The notes under the pieces were generated by a model. The model did not search any database. It saw only the letters and a program-made list of their open reading frames with translations, and was not told the origin of the DNA. Below, piece after piece: positions 25,164 through 34,358 of a stretch of DNA of 56,475 bases. The stretch is from Bacillota bacterium (GTDB lineage: Bacteria > Bacillota > UBA4882 > UBA8346): the NCBI GenBank assembly GCA_023436305.1, contig JAEZJQ010000104.1, positions 1 to 56,475 on the forward strand, written 5' to 3'. Each line of letters starts with the position of its first letter. The stretch's first letter is position 1. The translations under genes and the position numbers were made by a program.

Positions 25164-26111
25164 TTATACATTTATTTTAAAATGCATACCTATTTGTAAA
25201 TGCCGCCCATTGGAAAATTCCGTACCGGACATGTCTTTTTTTCCAACCGGCCGGACTTTGGATATTAATAGCGGAACGTCACCGGTACTCACTACAATTC
25301 CGCGGTTTTTCACAAGCGCTATAATTTCTCCGGGAGTTTCGGAATTTTGATACGGAAGATCGGTTAATTCGGTTCCAATAATCTTTAAACGTTCCTGATT
25401 CAAAAAAGTTTCCATTCCGGGCGTGGGTGCAAAAACCCGGACCAAATTATGAATCCGGGACGCCGGTTCGTTCCAACGCAACGTTTGTAACTCCGGTTTC
25501 AGTTTCGGAGCGGTGGTGGCAAGCTTCGAATCCTGCGGAATACGGGGTGCGACTCCGGCGGCGATACCAGCGACGGTCTTCACCAATAACTCCCCGCCCA
25601 GTTTTGCCATCCGGGTATAAAGGGCGGCCAGATTTTCATTCGGATCAATGGTTAGCGTGCTTTGATAGATAATATCGCCGGTATCCCAGCCTTCATCCAT
25701 GTACATTGTAGTAATTCCGGTTACGGTATCACCATTGACAATACTCCATTGAATCGGCGCCGCTCCACGGTATTTGGGCAGCAGTGAACCATGTACATTT
25801 ATGCAGCCGTAACGGGATCCAAAAAGAATCTCCGCCGGAATTTTTTGTCCAAACGCCACTACTATCACCAGATCCGGGCCCAATTCATGAAAAATCCTCA
25901 GGAACTCGGGACTGGAAACGGATTCCGGCTGCCAGACAGGCAGATTATTCGCCAAAGCCATGACTTTCACTTCGGACGGTTGCAGTTCCATCCCCCGCCC
26001 TTTAGGTTTATCCGGTTGGGTAACCACTCCAATCACCTGAGCGCCGGACGATATCAATTGCCGGAGATTCTCCGCTGCAAAATCCGGCGTCCCCATGAAT
26101 AAAATTCGCAA
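25164..26111 (-). CDS. fmt: Methionyl-tRNA formyltransferase
   Basis: This 315-residue enzyme formylates initiator Met-tRNA using 10-formyltetrahydrofolate. The N-terminal domain starts MRILFMGTPDFAAENLRQL and has the catalytic Asn-His-Asp set in NVHGSLLPKYRGAAPIQWSI and the downstream GWDTGDI. A C-terminal OB-like tRNA-binding domain spans about 205-315. The start is TTG 26111, with AAGGAG at 8 bases. It is 24 bases behind def on the same strand. Confidence 0.97.
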   Translation of the reverse strand: MRILFMGTPDFAAENLRQLISSGAQVIGVVTQPDKPKGRGMELQPSEVKVMALANNLPVWQPESVSSPEFLRIFHELGPDLVIVVAFGQKIPAEILFGSRYGCINVHGSLLPKYRGAAPIQWSIVNGDTVTGITTMYMDEGWDTGDIIYQSTLTIDPNENLAALYTRMAKLGGELLVKTVAGIAAGVAPRIPQDSKLATTAPKLKPELQTLRWNEPASRIHNLVRVFAPTPGMETFLNQERLKIIGTELTDLPYQNSETPGEIIALVKNRGIVVSTGDVPLLISKVRPVGKKDMSGTEFSNGRHLQIGMHFKINV

Positions 26112-26135
26112 TTATATTTCTCCTTCTGTTAAATA

Positions 26136-26576
26136 TCATTGGGTTAGATAATCAATAAATAAAATCCCGTTCAAGTGATCGATCTCGTGTTGAAATGCCC
26201 TGGCCAATAAACCGGAACCTTCAAGCTTGACTTTTTTGCCGTTTAGATCCATCCCGGTAACCACGACTTTATTGGCGCGGGTAATGTATTCATTCCGTCC
26301 GGGAATGGACAGACAACCTTCCACATCCCGGTTTTCGCCCTCACGGGAAAGAATTTGGGGATTGATGAGCACGATGGGTCCGTCACCGACATCGATGACG
26401 ATTATACGTTCCAAAACTCCCACCTGGGGGGCGGCCAAGCCGACTCCGGGAGCGTCATATAAGGTTTCCAGCATATTTTTAGCCAATATTTTCACCCGTT
26501 TGCTAACTTGGGTTATTTCCTTGGACTTCTGTCGTAACACCGGATTTTCTTCCGTTACGATTTTTAAAATCGCCAT
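26136..26576 (-). CDS. def: Peptide deformylase
   Basis: This 146-residue metalloenzyme removes the formyl group from nascent proteins. All three motifs are present: GVGLAAPQVG (44-53), EGCLS (86-90, metal ligand C88), and QHEIDH (129-134, metal ligands H130 and H134, catalytic E131). I place the start at ATG 26576 behind GAGGTG; a GTG three codons earlier lies inside the ribosome site. It pairs with fmt. A 201-base gap separates it from priA. Confidence 0.96.
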   Translation of the reverse strand: MAILKIVTEENPVLRQKSKEITQVSKRVKILAKNMLETLYDAPGVGLAAPQVGVLERIIVIDVGDGPIVLINPQILSREGENRDVEGCLSIPGRNEYITRANKVVVTGMDLNGKKVKLEGSGLLARAFQHEIDHLNGILFIDYLTQ

Positions 26577-26747
26577 ATCCTGCACCTCAATGGTCGCAAT
26601 GCGCGAGTATTGCGATAGATTAGATATATTATACTAATTATTATCCCAGTTTGCAAATCCTAGAAGCATTTTTTTAAATTATTTCAAGGTTTGCCGGTGG
26701 TTTTTCATGGATTTTTTACAATCATAAAGATTTGGCGGCAACAAGTT

Positions 26748-26759
26748 TAGGAGTCTGTG
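26748..26759. repeat. Solitary copy of the MITE-like terminal sequence
   Basis: TAGGAGTCTGTG repeats the end of the element at 16428, and a further TAGGTTTT follows at a similar distance in both places. No second inverted end is visible nearby, so this is probably a relic between def and priA. Confidence 0.4.
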
Positions 26760-26777
26760 ATATTTTAGGTTTTGCGG

Positions 26778-29264
26778 TTAAAGCGTGGAATATGGATTTC
26801 TGTCACGGCTGATTTTAATATCCTGATAATCTCGGAATGGAAATTGTTCCCAAGACAACCTTGCGGTACGTTCCAGCAAGGCTTGGTGGTTGCTTTTGAT
26901 GAGGGTTTGCCAGCGGTACCGGTCTTGAATTTTAGGGATCAGGCAGGGGGCCGGCCCTAATATTTCCAAAAAAATTGGGGGTTCACCGGAATCCGGAACA
27001 TGGGTTGAGTTTGGCGCCGGAACATCACCGGCTTCTTCCCGGGTATGCTCAAGGATCTCGCTGAATTTCATGGCGGCGGCGCTGACCCGGGCTTCATTCA
27101 GACCGGTAAAATTAAATTTAACCAATTCCGAAAACGGTGGATAGTTTAACATCCGGCGATACTCGATTTCCTGTTCATAAAAGCTCACATAATCATGTTT
27201 TTGGGCAAATTGCAGCGAATAATGCTCAGGATGATAGGTTTGAAAGAATACTTTCCCCTGATTTTCACCCCGGCCTGCCCGGCCGGCCACTTGGGTTAAC
27301 AGGCTGAAAGTCCGTTCGGCCGCCCGAAAATCCGGAAAATTCAAGGTGGAATCCGCGCTAATCACCCCGACTACCGTCACTTTCGGCAGATCCAAGCCTT
27401 TGGCGATCATTTGGGTTCCCAGTAAAATATCAATTTCCCCCTGATGAAGCTGCTGATAAATTTGATGATGAGCCCCTTTGCGGGAAGTGGAATCCAAATC
27501 CATCCGCAACATCCGCGCCCCCGGAAAACAAGAAGCCAGTTCTTCTTCTAATTTTTGGGTTCCGCTCCCGAAGTACCGAATTCTGGTACTCCGGCAGTTG
27601 GGGCAAATATCCGGAACCGGTTGCCGGTAATCACAATAGTGGCAACGTAAACCGGGTTCCTTTAAATGATAAGTCAAAGAGACGTCACAAGCGGGACATT
27701 TCAAGGAAAGACCGCAATCCCGGCACAAAACAAAAGTGGCGTATCCCCGGCGGTTTAATAACAAAATCGCCTGTTGTTTCTGCTGCAAACAAGCGGTTAA
27801 TGCTTCCCGGAGTCCGGTGCTTAAAATGTTCTTGTTTCCTTTTTGCAATTCCTCCCGCATATTGATGATCAGAACCTCGGGTAATGGATTGCGATTGTAT
27901 CGTTCTTTCAACTGTAAATAATTATATATACCGGTTCGGGCCAGATAAAACGATTCCACGGCGGGTGTGGCGCTGCCTAAAATTATCTTGGCGCCGGTAA
28001 TGGCGGCCATTTTTTGGGCGACGGTTACCGCGTGATACCGGGGGGTTTCTTCCTGCTTGTAAGTCGATTCATGGGCCTCATCGATGATAATCAGTCCCAG
28101 CCGGGTAAATGGGGCGAAAATCGCCGAACGGGCGCCTAATACGAAGTTCGCCCGGGAGTTTTTAATTTTATACCATTGATCATACCTTTCGCCATCAGAC
28201 ATATTGCTATGTAACAATGCCACTTGTTCGCCGAACCTGCCGCGGGCCCGTTGCAAAGTCTGGGGCGTCAGGGCGATCTCCGGAACCAGGTACAGAACCT
28301 GATAACCGGCTTCCAAAATCCGGGACGCGGTTTCAAAATAAATTTCGGTTTTGCCGCTGCCGGTGACCCCATGCAACAAAATGGGTTTACCGCTCTGATC
28401 ATTTTCAATGATTTCATTGATGGTTTGTTGTTCGGAATTAAACTGGATCAGGCGGCACGCCGCCGTTTCCTGAAAACCAAGGGGTGTCCGTTCGCTGTTT
28501 TGGACCGTACAATTGATCTTCCCTTGTTTCACCAAACGCTGAATCACGGAAACACTTACCTGGGCCGCTGCGGCTAATTCCGCCGGCGGTAATCCTCCGG
28601 ACCGCAACAAAATATCCCGGACCCGTTTCCCGGCCGGAGTTTCCTCAACGTTCCCCAAATCGTTCCAATCATATATTTTATAATTTTTGGGGCTCACTTT
28701 GGGTTTGGTGATCCGGTAAACCGGTTGTAAGATCTTCTGTTTCAACAGAAATTCCCAAACAGGCTGGATTTCCCGGAACTGTTGGAACCATTTCTCCTTA
28801 CTCCAACCGGCGTGTAACCCGTTGTTAATTAACTGGACCGCTTGCTTGACATCATCTTCGGAAAAAAGCGCCATCATTAGCCTATCGGGGAGTCCGGCCG
28901 GATCACAGGCCAATTGGTAAGAAGCTTTTTGGGTCAGTTGGCCGCCCGGCGGCAAGCAGAGCTTAATCACATCCACCCGGCGGCAAAAATAATAATCCGC
29001 CATCCAGTTGATTAATTCATAGGAATACGAATTAATTAAAGGCGGATCATCAATTAATTGCCGGATCTCTTTTAAACCGGAATACTCCGAATGGCCGGCC
29101 AGTTCCCAGACATAAGCAAGACAGGGCTGATTTTGAAAGGGTACAATCACCCGGGCTCCAATTTTTATACTCTCCGCCATGGCGGGGGGCACTTGATAAT
29201 CAAAGAGCCGGTCCAGGCTTTGCGCTCTGGAGGCAATAAGCACTTTGGCGATGCATTGGTCCAT
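26778..29264 (-). CDS. priA: Primosomal helicase PriA
   Basis: This 828-residue 3'-5' helicase restarts stalled replication forks. The N-terminal DNA-binding domain is followed by an SF2 helicase core with Walker A GVTGSGKTE and DEAH in IIIDEAHE. A zinc-binding insert contains paired cysteines: CRDCGLSLKCPAC, CHYC and CPNC. Motifs V and VI are GTQMIAKGLD and QVAGRAGR. Length is slightly above the usual 730-800. The start shares one base with the coaBC stop (TAATG), so they are coupled. Confidence 0.96.
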   Translation of the reverse strand: MDQCIAKVLIASRAQSLDRLFDYQVPPAMAESIKIGARVIVPFQNQPCLAYVWELAGHSEYSGLKEIRQLIDDPPLINSYSYELINWMADYYFCRRVDVIKLCLPPGGQLTQKASYQLACDPAGLPDRLMMALFSEDDVKQAVQLINNGLHAGWSKEKWFQQFREIQPVWEFLLKQKILQPVYRITKPKVSPKNYKIYDWNDLGNVEETPAGKRVRDILLRSGGLPPAELAAAAQVSVSVIQRLVKQGKINCTVQNSERTPLGFQETAACRLIQFNSEQQTINEIIENDQSGKPILLHGVTGSGKTEIYFETASRILEAGYQVLYLVPEIALTPQTLQRARGRFGEQVALLHSNMSDGERYDQWYKIKNSRANFVLGARSAIFAPFTRLGLIIIDEAHESTYKQEETPRYHAVTVAQKMAAITGAKIILGSATPAVESFYLARTGIYNYLQLKERYNRNPLPEVLIINMREELQKGNKNILSTGLREALTACLQQKQQAILLLNRRGYATFVLCRDCGLSLKCPACDVSLTYHLKEPGLRCHYCDYRQPVPDICPNCRSTRIRYFGSGTQKLEEELASCFPGARMLRMDLDSTSRKGAHHQIYQQLHQGEIDILLGTQMIAKGLDLPKVTVVGVISADSTLNFPDFRAAERTFSLLTQVAGRAGRGENQGKVFFQTYHPEHYSLQFAQKHDYVSFYEQEIEYRRMLNYPPFSELVKFNFTGLNEARVSAAAMKFSEILEHTREEAGDVPAPNSTHVPDSGEPPIFLEILGPAPCLIPKIQDRYRWQTLIKSNHQALLERTARLSWEQFPFRDYQDIKISRDRNPYSTL

Positions 29265-30460
29265 TATTCCGGCAATTTACCATCCATTCTGTACTGATTA
29301 ATATAATCAAATAATTGATCGGCCAATCTGTCTTTGGGCATTTCCGGTAAAGAAACATTTTCGGTTTTTGAGAAAATGGTCACCCGGTTATTGTTGGTTC
29401 TCATGCCCTCCGCCACCAGATTTCCGATAATTAAATCCAGGTTTTTACGGAGTAATTTTTCACGGGCGTGCTCACGCAAAGCGTTGGTTTCGGCAGCAAA
29501 GCCCACCAGCGTTTGATGCGGGCTTTTCATCCGTCCCAATTCCAACAGAATATCCGGATTCAAAGTCAACGACAATTCAAGGCCGGTTGCATTTTTTTTA
29601 ATCTTTTCGGTGGCCGTTTGGGTGGGACGATAATCGGCGGGAGCAGCGGCTTTAATAATCAAGGAAGCCCGGGGGGCCAGTTCCAATACTTTCTCGCGCA
29701 TCTCAGCGGTGGTGTCCACCGGATAGACTTCCATATCCCCGTTGCCGGAAAATCCAGTGGCAGTGGTTACCAGTAATACTTTGGCGCCCCGTTTAAAAGC
29801 GGCCAAGGCCAGAGCATGACCCATTTTTCCGGAAGAATGATTTCCGATAAAACGAACCGGATCAATCGGTTCCCGGGTTCCTCCGGCGGTAATTAAAACA
29901 ATATCACGATTTAAATCTTGCGGAGACAGTAATTTTTCAATATATATTTCGATTTCCTCAAGAGACGCCAACCGGCCAATCCCCTCATCCCCGCATAATA
30001 AATGTCCGGAATCGGGTCCAACGATGGTAAACCCGTCTCCGGCCAGAATTCTTAAATTTCTCTGGGTGGCGGGGTTTTCATACATGCCGGAATTCATTGC
30101 CGGAGCGATTAACTTGGGACAACGCGCGGCCATGATGGTGGAGGTTACAAGATCATCGGCGATGCCACCCGCCATTTTACCGATAATATTGGCGGTAGCC
30201 GGAATAACGGCCATAACTGCCGCTTTTTGAGCCAGGGCAATATGTTCAACATTCCACTGGATATGCTCGGGGAACATGTCGACATGCACCGGATTTTGTG
30301 AGATTTCACGAAAGGTAAGCGGCGTGACAAATTTAGTGGCGGATTGGGTCATCATCACATCGACATTCAGCTTTTTTTTACGAAGCCGGCTGATCAGTTC
30401 CGGGACTTTATATACGGCGATCCCCCCGGAAACTCCGAGGACTATTTGTTTATGAGACAT
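29264..30460 (-). CDS. coaBC: Bifunctional phosphopantothenoylcysteine decarboxylase/synthetase
   Basis: This 398-residue flavoprotein makes 4'-phosphopantetheine for coenzyme A. The N-terminal CoaC domain has GVSGGIAVYK, the conserved histidine in WNVEHIALAQ, PAMNSGMYENPA, and the substrate-clamp region with LLCGDEGIGRL. The C-terminal CoaB domain (from about 185) shows ITAGGTREPIDPVRFIGNHSSGKMG and the KIKK loop. Start ATG 30460 follows AAGGAG at 5 bases. It lies between rpoZ and priA, the usual Bacillota order. Confidence 0.97.
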   Translation of the reverse strand: MSHKQIVLGVSGGIAVYKVPELISRLRKKKLNVDVMMTQSATKFVTPLTFREISQNPVHVDMFPEHIQWNVEHIALAQKAAVMAVIPATANIIGKMAGGIADDLVTSTIMAARCPKLIAPAMNSGMYENPATQRNLRILAGDGFTIVGPDSGHLLCGDEGIGRLASLEEIEIYIEKLLSPQDLNRDIVLITAGGTREPIDPVRFIGNHSSGKMGHALALAAFKRGAKVLLVTTATGFSGNGDMEVYPVDTTAEMREKVLELAPRASLIIKAAAPADYRPTQTATEKIKKNATGLELSLTLNPDILLELGRMKSPHQTLVGFAAETNALREHAREKLLRKNLDLIIGNLVAEGMRTNNNRVTIFSKTENVSLPEMPKDRLADQLFDYINQYRMDGKLPE

Positions 30461-30572
30461 GATTACTCCTTGGTTTCAACGAAATTTTTCTTTCGTAATA
30501 GAAATAAAGATCTCAAGGTTATGGTTCCCTGAGATCCCAAAGAGGCGCACTCCGCCAAGTATTGGGACGAAA

Positions 30573-30773
30573 TTATTTAATCCCGGTTTTGGTCCGCTCG
30601 ACCTTAATCTTCCCTGACTGTATTTCTTCCAAGGCAACGGTTACCGCTTTGACCGACTTCTCTTGATTTTGGGTTTCCTCAAGAATTTTACGGGCCCGTT
30701 TGGCGGCCACGGTTACAAGTGTGTAACGGCTGTCAACGTGTTTGACTAGATTATCAAGTGACGGGTAAATCAA
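30573..30773 (-). CDS. rpoZ: RNA polymerase omega subunit
   Basis: This 66-residue protein helps assemble RNA polymerase. It has YPSLDNLVKHVDSRYTLVTV and AAKRARKI, matching the omega core helices, and ends with a basic tail. The start is TTG 30773 behind AAAGGAGG at 8 bases. Its own promoter lies upstream at 30952-30980. In most relatives gmk lies between remA and rpoZ; here there is only a 224-base gap. Confidence 0.93.
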   Translation of the reverse strand: MIYPSLDNLVKHVDSRYTLVTVAAKRARKILEETQNQEKSVKAVTVALEEIQSGKIKVERTKTGIK

Positions 30774-30951
30774 ATAAGTATCCTCCTTTTAACCATGCGT
30801 AAGTGCGTTCAAGAAATCAGGCAAGATTCCATTGTTTCGAAATATTCGTCATGCCGCAAAATATTCTTTCATTATTATACTTGACTGCCTTCGTTCTATA
30901 CTTGATTTGAAAAATCATTCCTAAAAAACAGGTAAAAAATCTCCCGTAAGT

Positions 30952-30980
30952 ATATTATATTCAATCCACTAACCTGTCAA
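30952..30980 (-). promoter_or_regulatory. Promoter of the rpoZ-coaBC-priA transcript
   Basis: On the reverse strand TTGACA (30980-30975) is followed after 17 bases by TAATAT (30957-30952), with TATAAT overlapping two bases earlier. It lies in the gap between remA and rpoZ and gives the downstream housekeeping genes their own start. Confidence 0.7.
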
Positions 30981-30997
30981 GGTATTTTATTCGCTTT

Positions 30998-31264
30998 TTA
31001 TTCCTCGTTTTCGATTGGAGCATCTTTTGAAGTTAACCGATGGGCGACGGTTTCAGGCTGAACCGCAGACAAGATGACATGATCACTGTCCGTAATGATA
31101 ACTGCCCGGGTTCGCCGGCCATAAGTGGCGTCGATCAACATTCCTTTATCCCGGCTCTCTTGAATAATCCGTTTGATGGGTGATGACTCCGGGCTAACAA
31201 TGGCAATGATTCGATTGGCAGAGACGATATTTCCAAAACCAATATTGATTAGTTTAATTTCCAT
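30998..31264 (-). CDS. remA: Extracellular matrix regulatory protein RemA (DUF370)
   Basis: This 88-residue DNA-binding protein activates biofilm-matrix and osmoprotection genes in Bacillus. The family sequence is clear: INIGFGNIVSANRIIAIVSP, SPIKRIIQESRDKG, and IDATYGRRTRAVIITDSDHV, with the basic residues of the DNA-binding ring. It lies between the mihF-like gene and rpoZ. An AAAGGGGG ribosome site precedes the ATG at some distance (about 14 bases). Confidence 0.95.
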   Translation of the reverse strand: MEIKLINIGFGNIVSANRIIAIVSPESSPIKRIIQESRDKGMLIDATYGRRTRAVIITDSDHVILSAVQPETVAHRLTSKDAPIENEE

Positions 31265-31303
31265 ACTCGTAAATACGGGCCCCCTTTCTGGATTGTCGAA
31301 ATT

Positions 31304-31621
31304 CTAGATGTTGTTCCCGAGTCTCTCAATTAAAGCCTGTTTTTGACGGTTTCCAAGGCCCTGGATACGACGAGTCTCATCAATGCCGATATCACTCATA
31401 ATTTTTCGGGTCTTGATCTTCCCGATGCGCGGCAGAGATTCCAACAGATAAACTACCCTCATCCTCGCGATTACATCATTATTTATGTCGGCTAATACTT
31501 CCCGGATTGTCGTTTTACCGTTTTTAAGATTTTGCCGAATTTTTGCCCGTTGGCTCCGTACTTCCTGGGCTTTTTTCAATGCTTGCTTCTTTTCATCCAG
31601 TGAGAGTTTCGGTAACGCCAT
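31304..31621 (-). CDS. Actinobacterial-type integration host factor (mihF-like)
   Basis: The 105-residue product starts at ATG 31621, behind a strong AGGAGGTG; the frame extends three codons upstream into that site. After a basic N-terminal helix (about residues 10-40) comes a helix-two-turns-helix region with LLESLPRIGKIKTRKIMSDIGIDETRRIQGLGNRQ. The pattern LPGxGKxxAxxxMxxxxIxxxRRxxGLGxxQ is that of mycobacterial IHF, an essential nucleoid-bending protein with no link to E. coli IHF. In Actinobacteria it lies beside gmk and rpoZ, so this position in yicC-mihF-remA-rpoZ is consistent. Confidence 0.88.
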   Translation of the reverse strand: MALPKLSLDEKKQALKKAQEVRSQRAKIRQNLKNGKTTIREVLADINNDVIARMRVVYLLESLPRIGKIKTRKIMSDIGIDETRRIQGLGNRQKQALIERLGNNI

Positions 31622-31633
31622 GATTTTCACCTC

Positions 31634-32512
31634 CTATTCAATATTTTGAATTTGTTCCCTGATTTTTTCCAATTCCGCTTTAAATTCGATGACAATTTGA
31701 GTAATACGCAGATCGTTGGCTTTTGAACCAATGGTGTTAATTTCCCGGTTTAGCTCCTGGATGATAAAATCCAATCTTCGTCCCACCGGTTCAGTAAGCT
31801 GTAAAGCATCCATAAATTGTTGCAGATGGCTTTTCGTCCGGACCAACTCTTCATTAATATCGGATTTATCGGCAAAAATCGCGACTTCCATTGCCAAACG
31901 ATTCGGATCGAGGTCAATGCCCCCGGCTAATTCCTGAATGCGCTTCGCCAATTTTTCCTGATAATTGATGACTACTTCCGGGGCAAACGCCAGCAAGTCA
32001 TTCCGCAATTTTTCCAAAAAAGCGATCCGGACTTGCAGATCTTTGCATAGACTTATCCCTTCGGTCTCCCGGGCCTTCAGTAATGAATTTAAAGCTTCTT
32101 CCACAGTTTCGCCGGTAATAGCCAATAGCTTGTCCTGATTGTCCTCTGGCTGATTTATCGTAAAAATGTTTGGCAAATTGATGACTGAGGAAAGCTGTAA
32201 CTTTCCTCTTAATTTTAATTCTTTTTTTATCCTTTGAATAGCTGTTATATAAGAATTTAACAAATTTTTATCCAATTTGACTAATGAATCGGCGGGATTA
32301 AAACGTTCAATGTTCACAATAACTTCCAGTTTGCCACGGGAAATTTTACTGGAAATATCGCGGCGCAGCCGATCTTCGAGAAAATTATAAGCTTTGGGAA
32401 TCTTAAAGTACAATTCCAAATAACGATGATTGATGGATTTCAGATCAATCGTAACGGAATAGATGTCGTTTGACTTAACTCCACGGCCATATCCGGTCAT
32501 ACTAAGGGCCAA
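31634..32512 (-). CDS. yicC: YicC-family endoribonuclease
   Basis: This product of about 292 residues begins with the family motif SMTGYGRG; I place the start at TTG 32512 behind AGAGGTAG, since the frame to 32563 adds 17 atypical residues. The N-terminal YicC_N domain (about 1-155) has DLKSINHRYLELYFKIP. The C-terminal DUF1732 domain (about 205-292) has DINEELVRTKSHLQQF and the signature GRRLDFIIQELNREINTIGSKA. YicC proteins are metal-dependent endoribonucleases that cut small RNAs. It leads the remA region and is separated from the mihF-like gene by 12 bases. Confidence 0.94.
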   Translation of the reverse strand: MALSMTGYGRGVKSNDIYSVTIDLKSINHRYLELYFKIPKAYNFLEDRLRRDISSKISRGKLEVIVNIERFNPADSLVKLDKNLLNSYITAIQRIKKELKLRGKLQLSSVINLPNIFTINQPEDNQDKLLAITGETVEEALNSLLKARETEGISLCKDLQVRIAFLEKLRNDLLAFAPEVVINYQEKLAKRIQELAGGIDLDPNRLAMEVAIFADKSDINEELVRTKSHLQQFMDALQLTEPVGRRLDFIIQELNREINTIGSKANDLRITQIVIEFKAELEKIREQIQNIE

Positions 32513-32969
32513 ATTATCACTACCTCTTTTTTTATTTTTAATAATTATTTGTCTCCTGAGCATATTGATGGTAAGTGTATTCTTGATACCGGCGCCACAA
32601 TTTTATCAAATATTCTTTGCCGGAGTGGAAGAAAATTCAGGAAATCATTTTTCAATATATTATTATTATGAAATGACTATACATTCAACTTTTATTGACA
32701 AATTCCTCCTTTTTTCCAGAAGATTTGGCGGCGCTTGGGAACTTTTTTTTCGGGCCGTCGTTTTGGATAATAAAGTGAATGAACATGACATGATTCGGAT
32801 TCCTTCCGGTCGTGAAATAAAAACCGTCAACCCCTTCAAAAGCTAAGACGACGGTCGATAATATATAAAAGTTCGATTCGGCAAGCACATTTAAATTTTT
32901 TCGAAAAGACGCGGAAAAATCGGCGATTCTGGATATAATATACAAATGAATCATTGGGAGGTTTCGGTT
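32513..32969. other. Gene-free divergent promoter region between yicC and htrA
   Basis: Two open frames here (32463-32846 forward, 32685-32954 reverse) lack ribosome sites and known motifs. The htrA -10 candidate TATAAT is at 32934-32939. No other structure is seen. Confidence 0.5.
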
Positions 32970-34160
32970 ATGAAAAAGTTTTTATCCTATTTTGGAGTGG
33001 CATTTCTTGCAGCGGCGTTCACCGCGATCCTATTCATGGCGTTGGCGCCCTCCATATTCAAAAATACCAATCAATCCGTAAAAATGACTCCGGTGAATTA
33101 CAGTAAAATAGAGAAATTTAACGGCAGCTTTGGCGCCGACTCAATTATTAGCGCCCGGGAAAAATTAGCTCCGTCGGTTGTTTACATTAATACCGTCTCG
33201 GTAGTCACTGAAAATATGGATATCCCCTATCAGTTTCGTGATTTTTTTCCACCGGATTTCTTTAATGGCCAACAACGGGTTCAAACCGGGGCCGGTTCCG
33301 GATTTATCATCAAAAAAAATGGTTATATCTTAACTAATGAACATGTGGTCCGCAACGCCCAAAAATTACAAGTTACCTTGTTTACCGGTAAAAAGTATGA
33401 TGCCCGGCTGATTGGTACTGATCCCCAGACTGACTTGGCGGTAGTTAAAATCGACGCCAATGATCTGCCCACCGTCGAGATGGGCGACTCAAGCAAAATA
33501 GTGCCTGGCCAGTGGGTGGTCGCCATTGGCAATCCTTATGGTTTTCATGACACGGTTACCTCCGGTATTATTAGCGCTTTAGGGCGTTCATTGGATGATC
33601 CCGATGCGCACGGGAATTTAATTCAAACGGATGCGGCCATTAATCCGGGGAACAGCGGTGGCCCTCTGGCTGATCTCTCCGGCAAAGTTATCGGTATCAA
33701 TGAGGCCATTATCCAAAATGCGCAAGGAATTGGTTTTGCAATACCTATCAATTTAGCAAAAGAAATTGCCAATGATCTGATTGAGAAAGGAAAAGTGCAA
33801 CGTCCTGAAACCGCATGGTTGGGAGTGGGTGTGGGTGATATACCGGATCAAGTTGCCAGCTACTATAATTTGGCCAATAAAGACGGCGCCATCATTCAAG
33901 TCGTACCTGATGGCCCGGCCGCCAAAGCAGGATTGCAGGATGGGGATATCGTCAAGGAGATTAATCGTAAAAAGATTAAGAATACCCAGGATGTGGTAAA
34001 GAATATTAAGGAAAACAAAGTGGGTTCCACGGTGAATGTTCTGATTTTGCGCGAAGGGGTGCTGAAAGCTTTTAAAGTTAAATTGGAAGCGCAACCGCAA
34101 AAATTAAATCAATCAAATTCCCGCCGCCAAAGCCAATCCCCCTTCTTTGGAGGTCCCTGA
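32970..34160 (+). CDS. htrA: HtrA/DegP-family membrane serine protease
   Basis: This 396-residue envelope quality-control protease starts at ATG 32970 behind GGGAGG. An N-terminal helix (about 5-28) anchors it. The trypsin-like domain has the catalytic triad H125 (TNEHVV), D155 (TDLAVVK) and S229 (NPGNSGGPL). One PDZ domain follows (about 285-375, with WLGVGVGDIP and GPAAKAGLQDGDIV). It lies upstream of an ECF sigma factor and anti-sigma factor on the same strand, 198 bases away, suggesting a shared envelope-stress response. Confidence 0.96.
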   Translation: MKKFLSYFGVAFLAAAFTAILFMALAPSIFKNTNQSVKMTPVNYSKIEKFNGSFGADSIISAREKLAPSVVYINTVSVVTENMDIPYQFRDFFPPDFFNGQQRVQTGAGSGFIIKKNGYILTNEHVVRNAQKLQVTLFTGKKYDARLIGTDPQTDLAVVKIDANDLPTVEMGDSSKIVPGQWVVAIGNPYGFHDTVTSGIISALGRSLDDPDAHGNLIQTDAAINPGNSGGPLADLSGKVIGINEAIIQNAQGIGFAIPINLAKEIANDLIEKGKVQRPETAWLGVGVGDIPDQVASYYNLANKDGAIIQVVPDGPAAKAGLQDGDIVKEINRKKIKNTQDVVKNIKENKVGSTVNVLILREGVLKAFKVKLEAQPQKLNQSNSRRQSQSPFFGGP

Positions 34161-34358
34161 GCGGAATCGGGTTCAAGTTTTACAACAATTTGGTCACTTG
34201 TAAATTTGAAAGAATTTGATAAAATATATCTCAGAAATTCGTTATAATTTCGCAACTCATAACTTAAAGTTGAATCTTGCCTCACGTAACCTAATTTTTT
34301 TGACTCGTGACACGGAACTCGTATGTATCTATTATTTTTCAACAGGAAGGTGGCGCAA

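Noticed and set aside
32463..32954. Two opposing open frames in the yicC-htrA gap
   Set aside because: No ribosome sites and no familiar motifs; one overlaps the yicC start and both cover the divergent promoter region.
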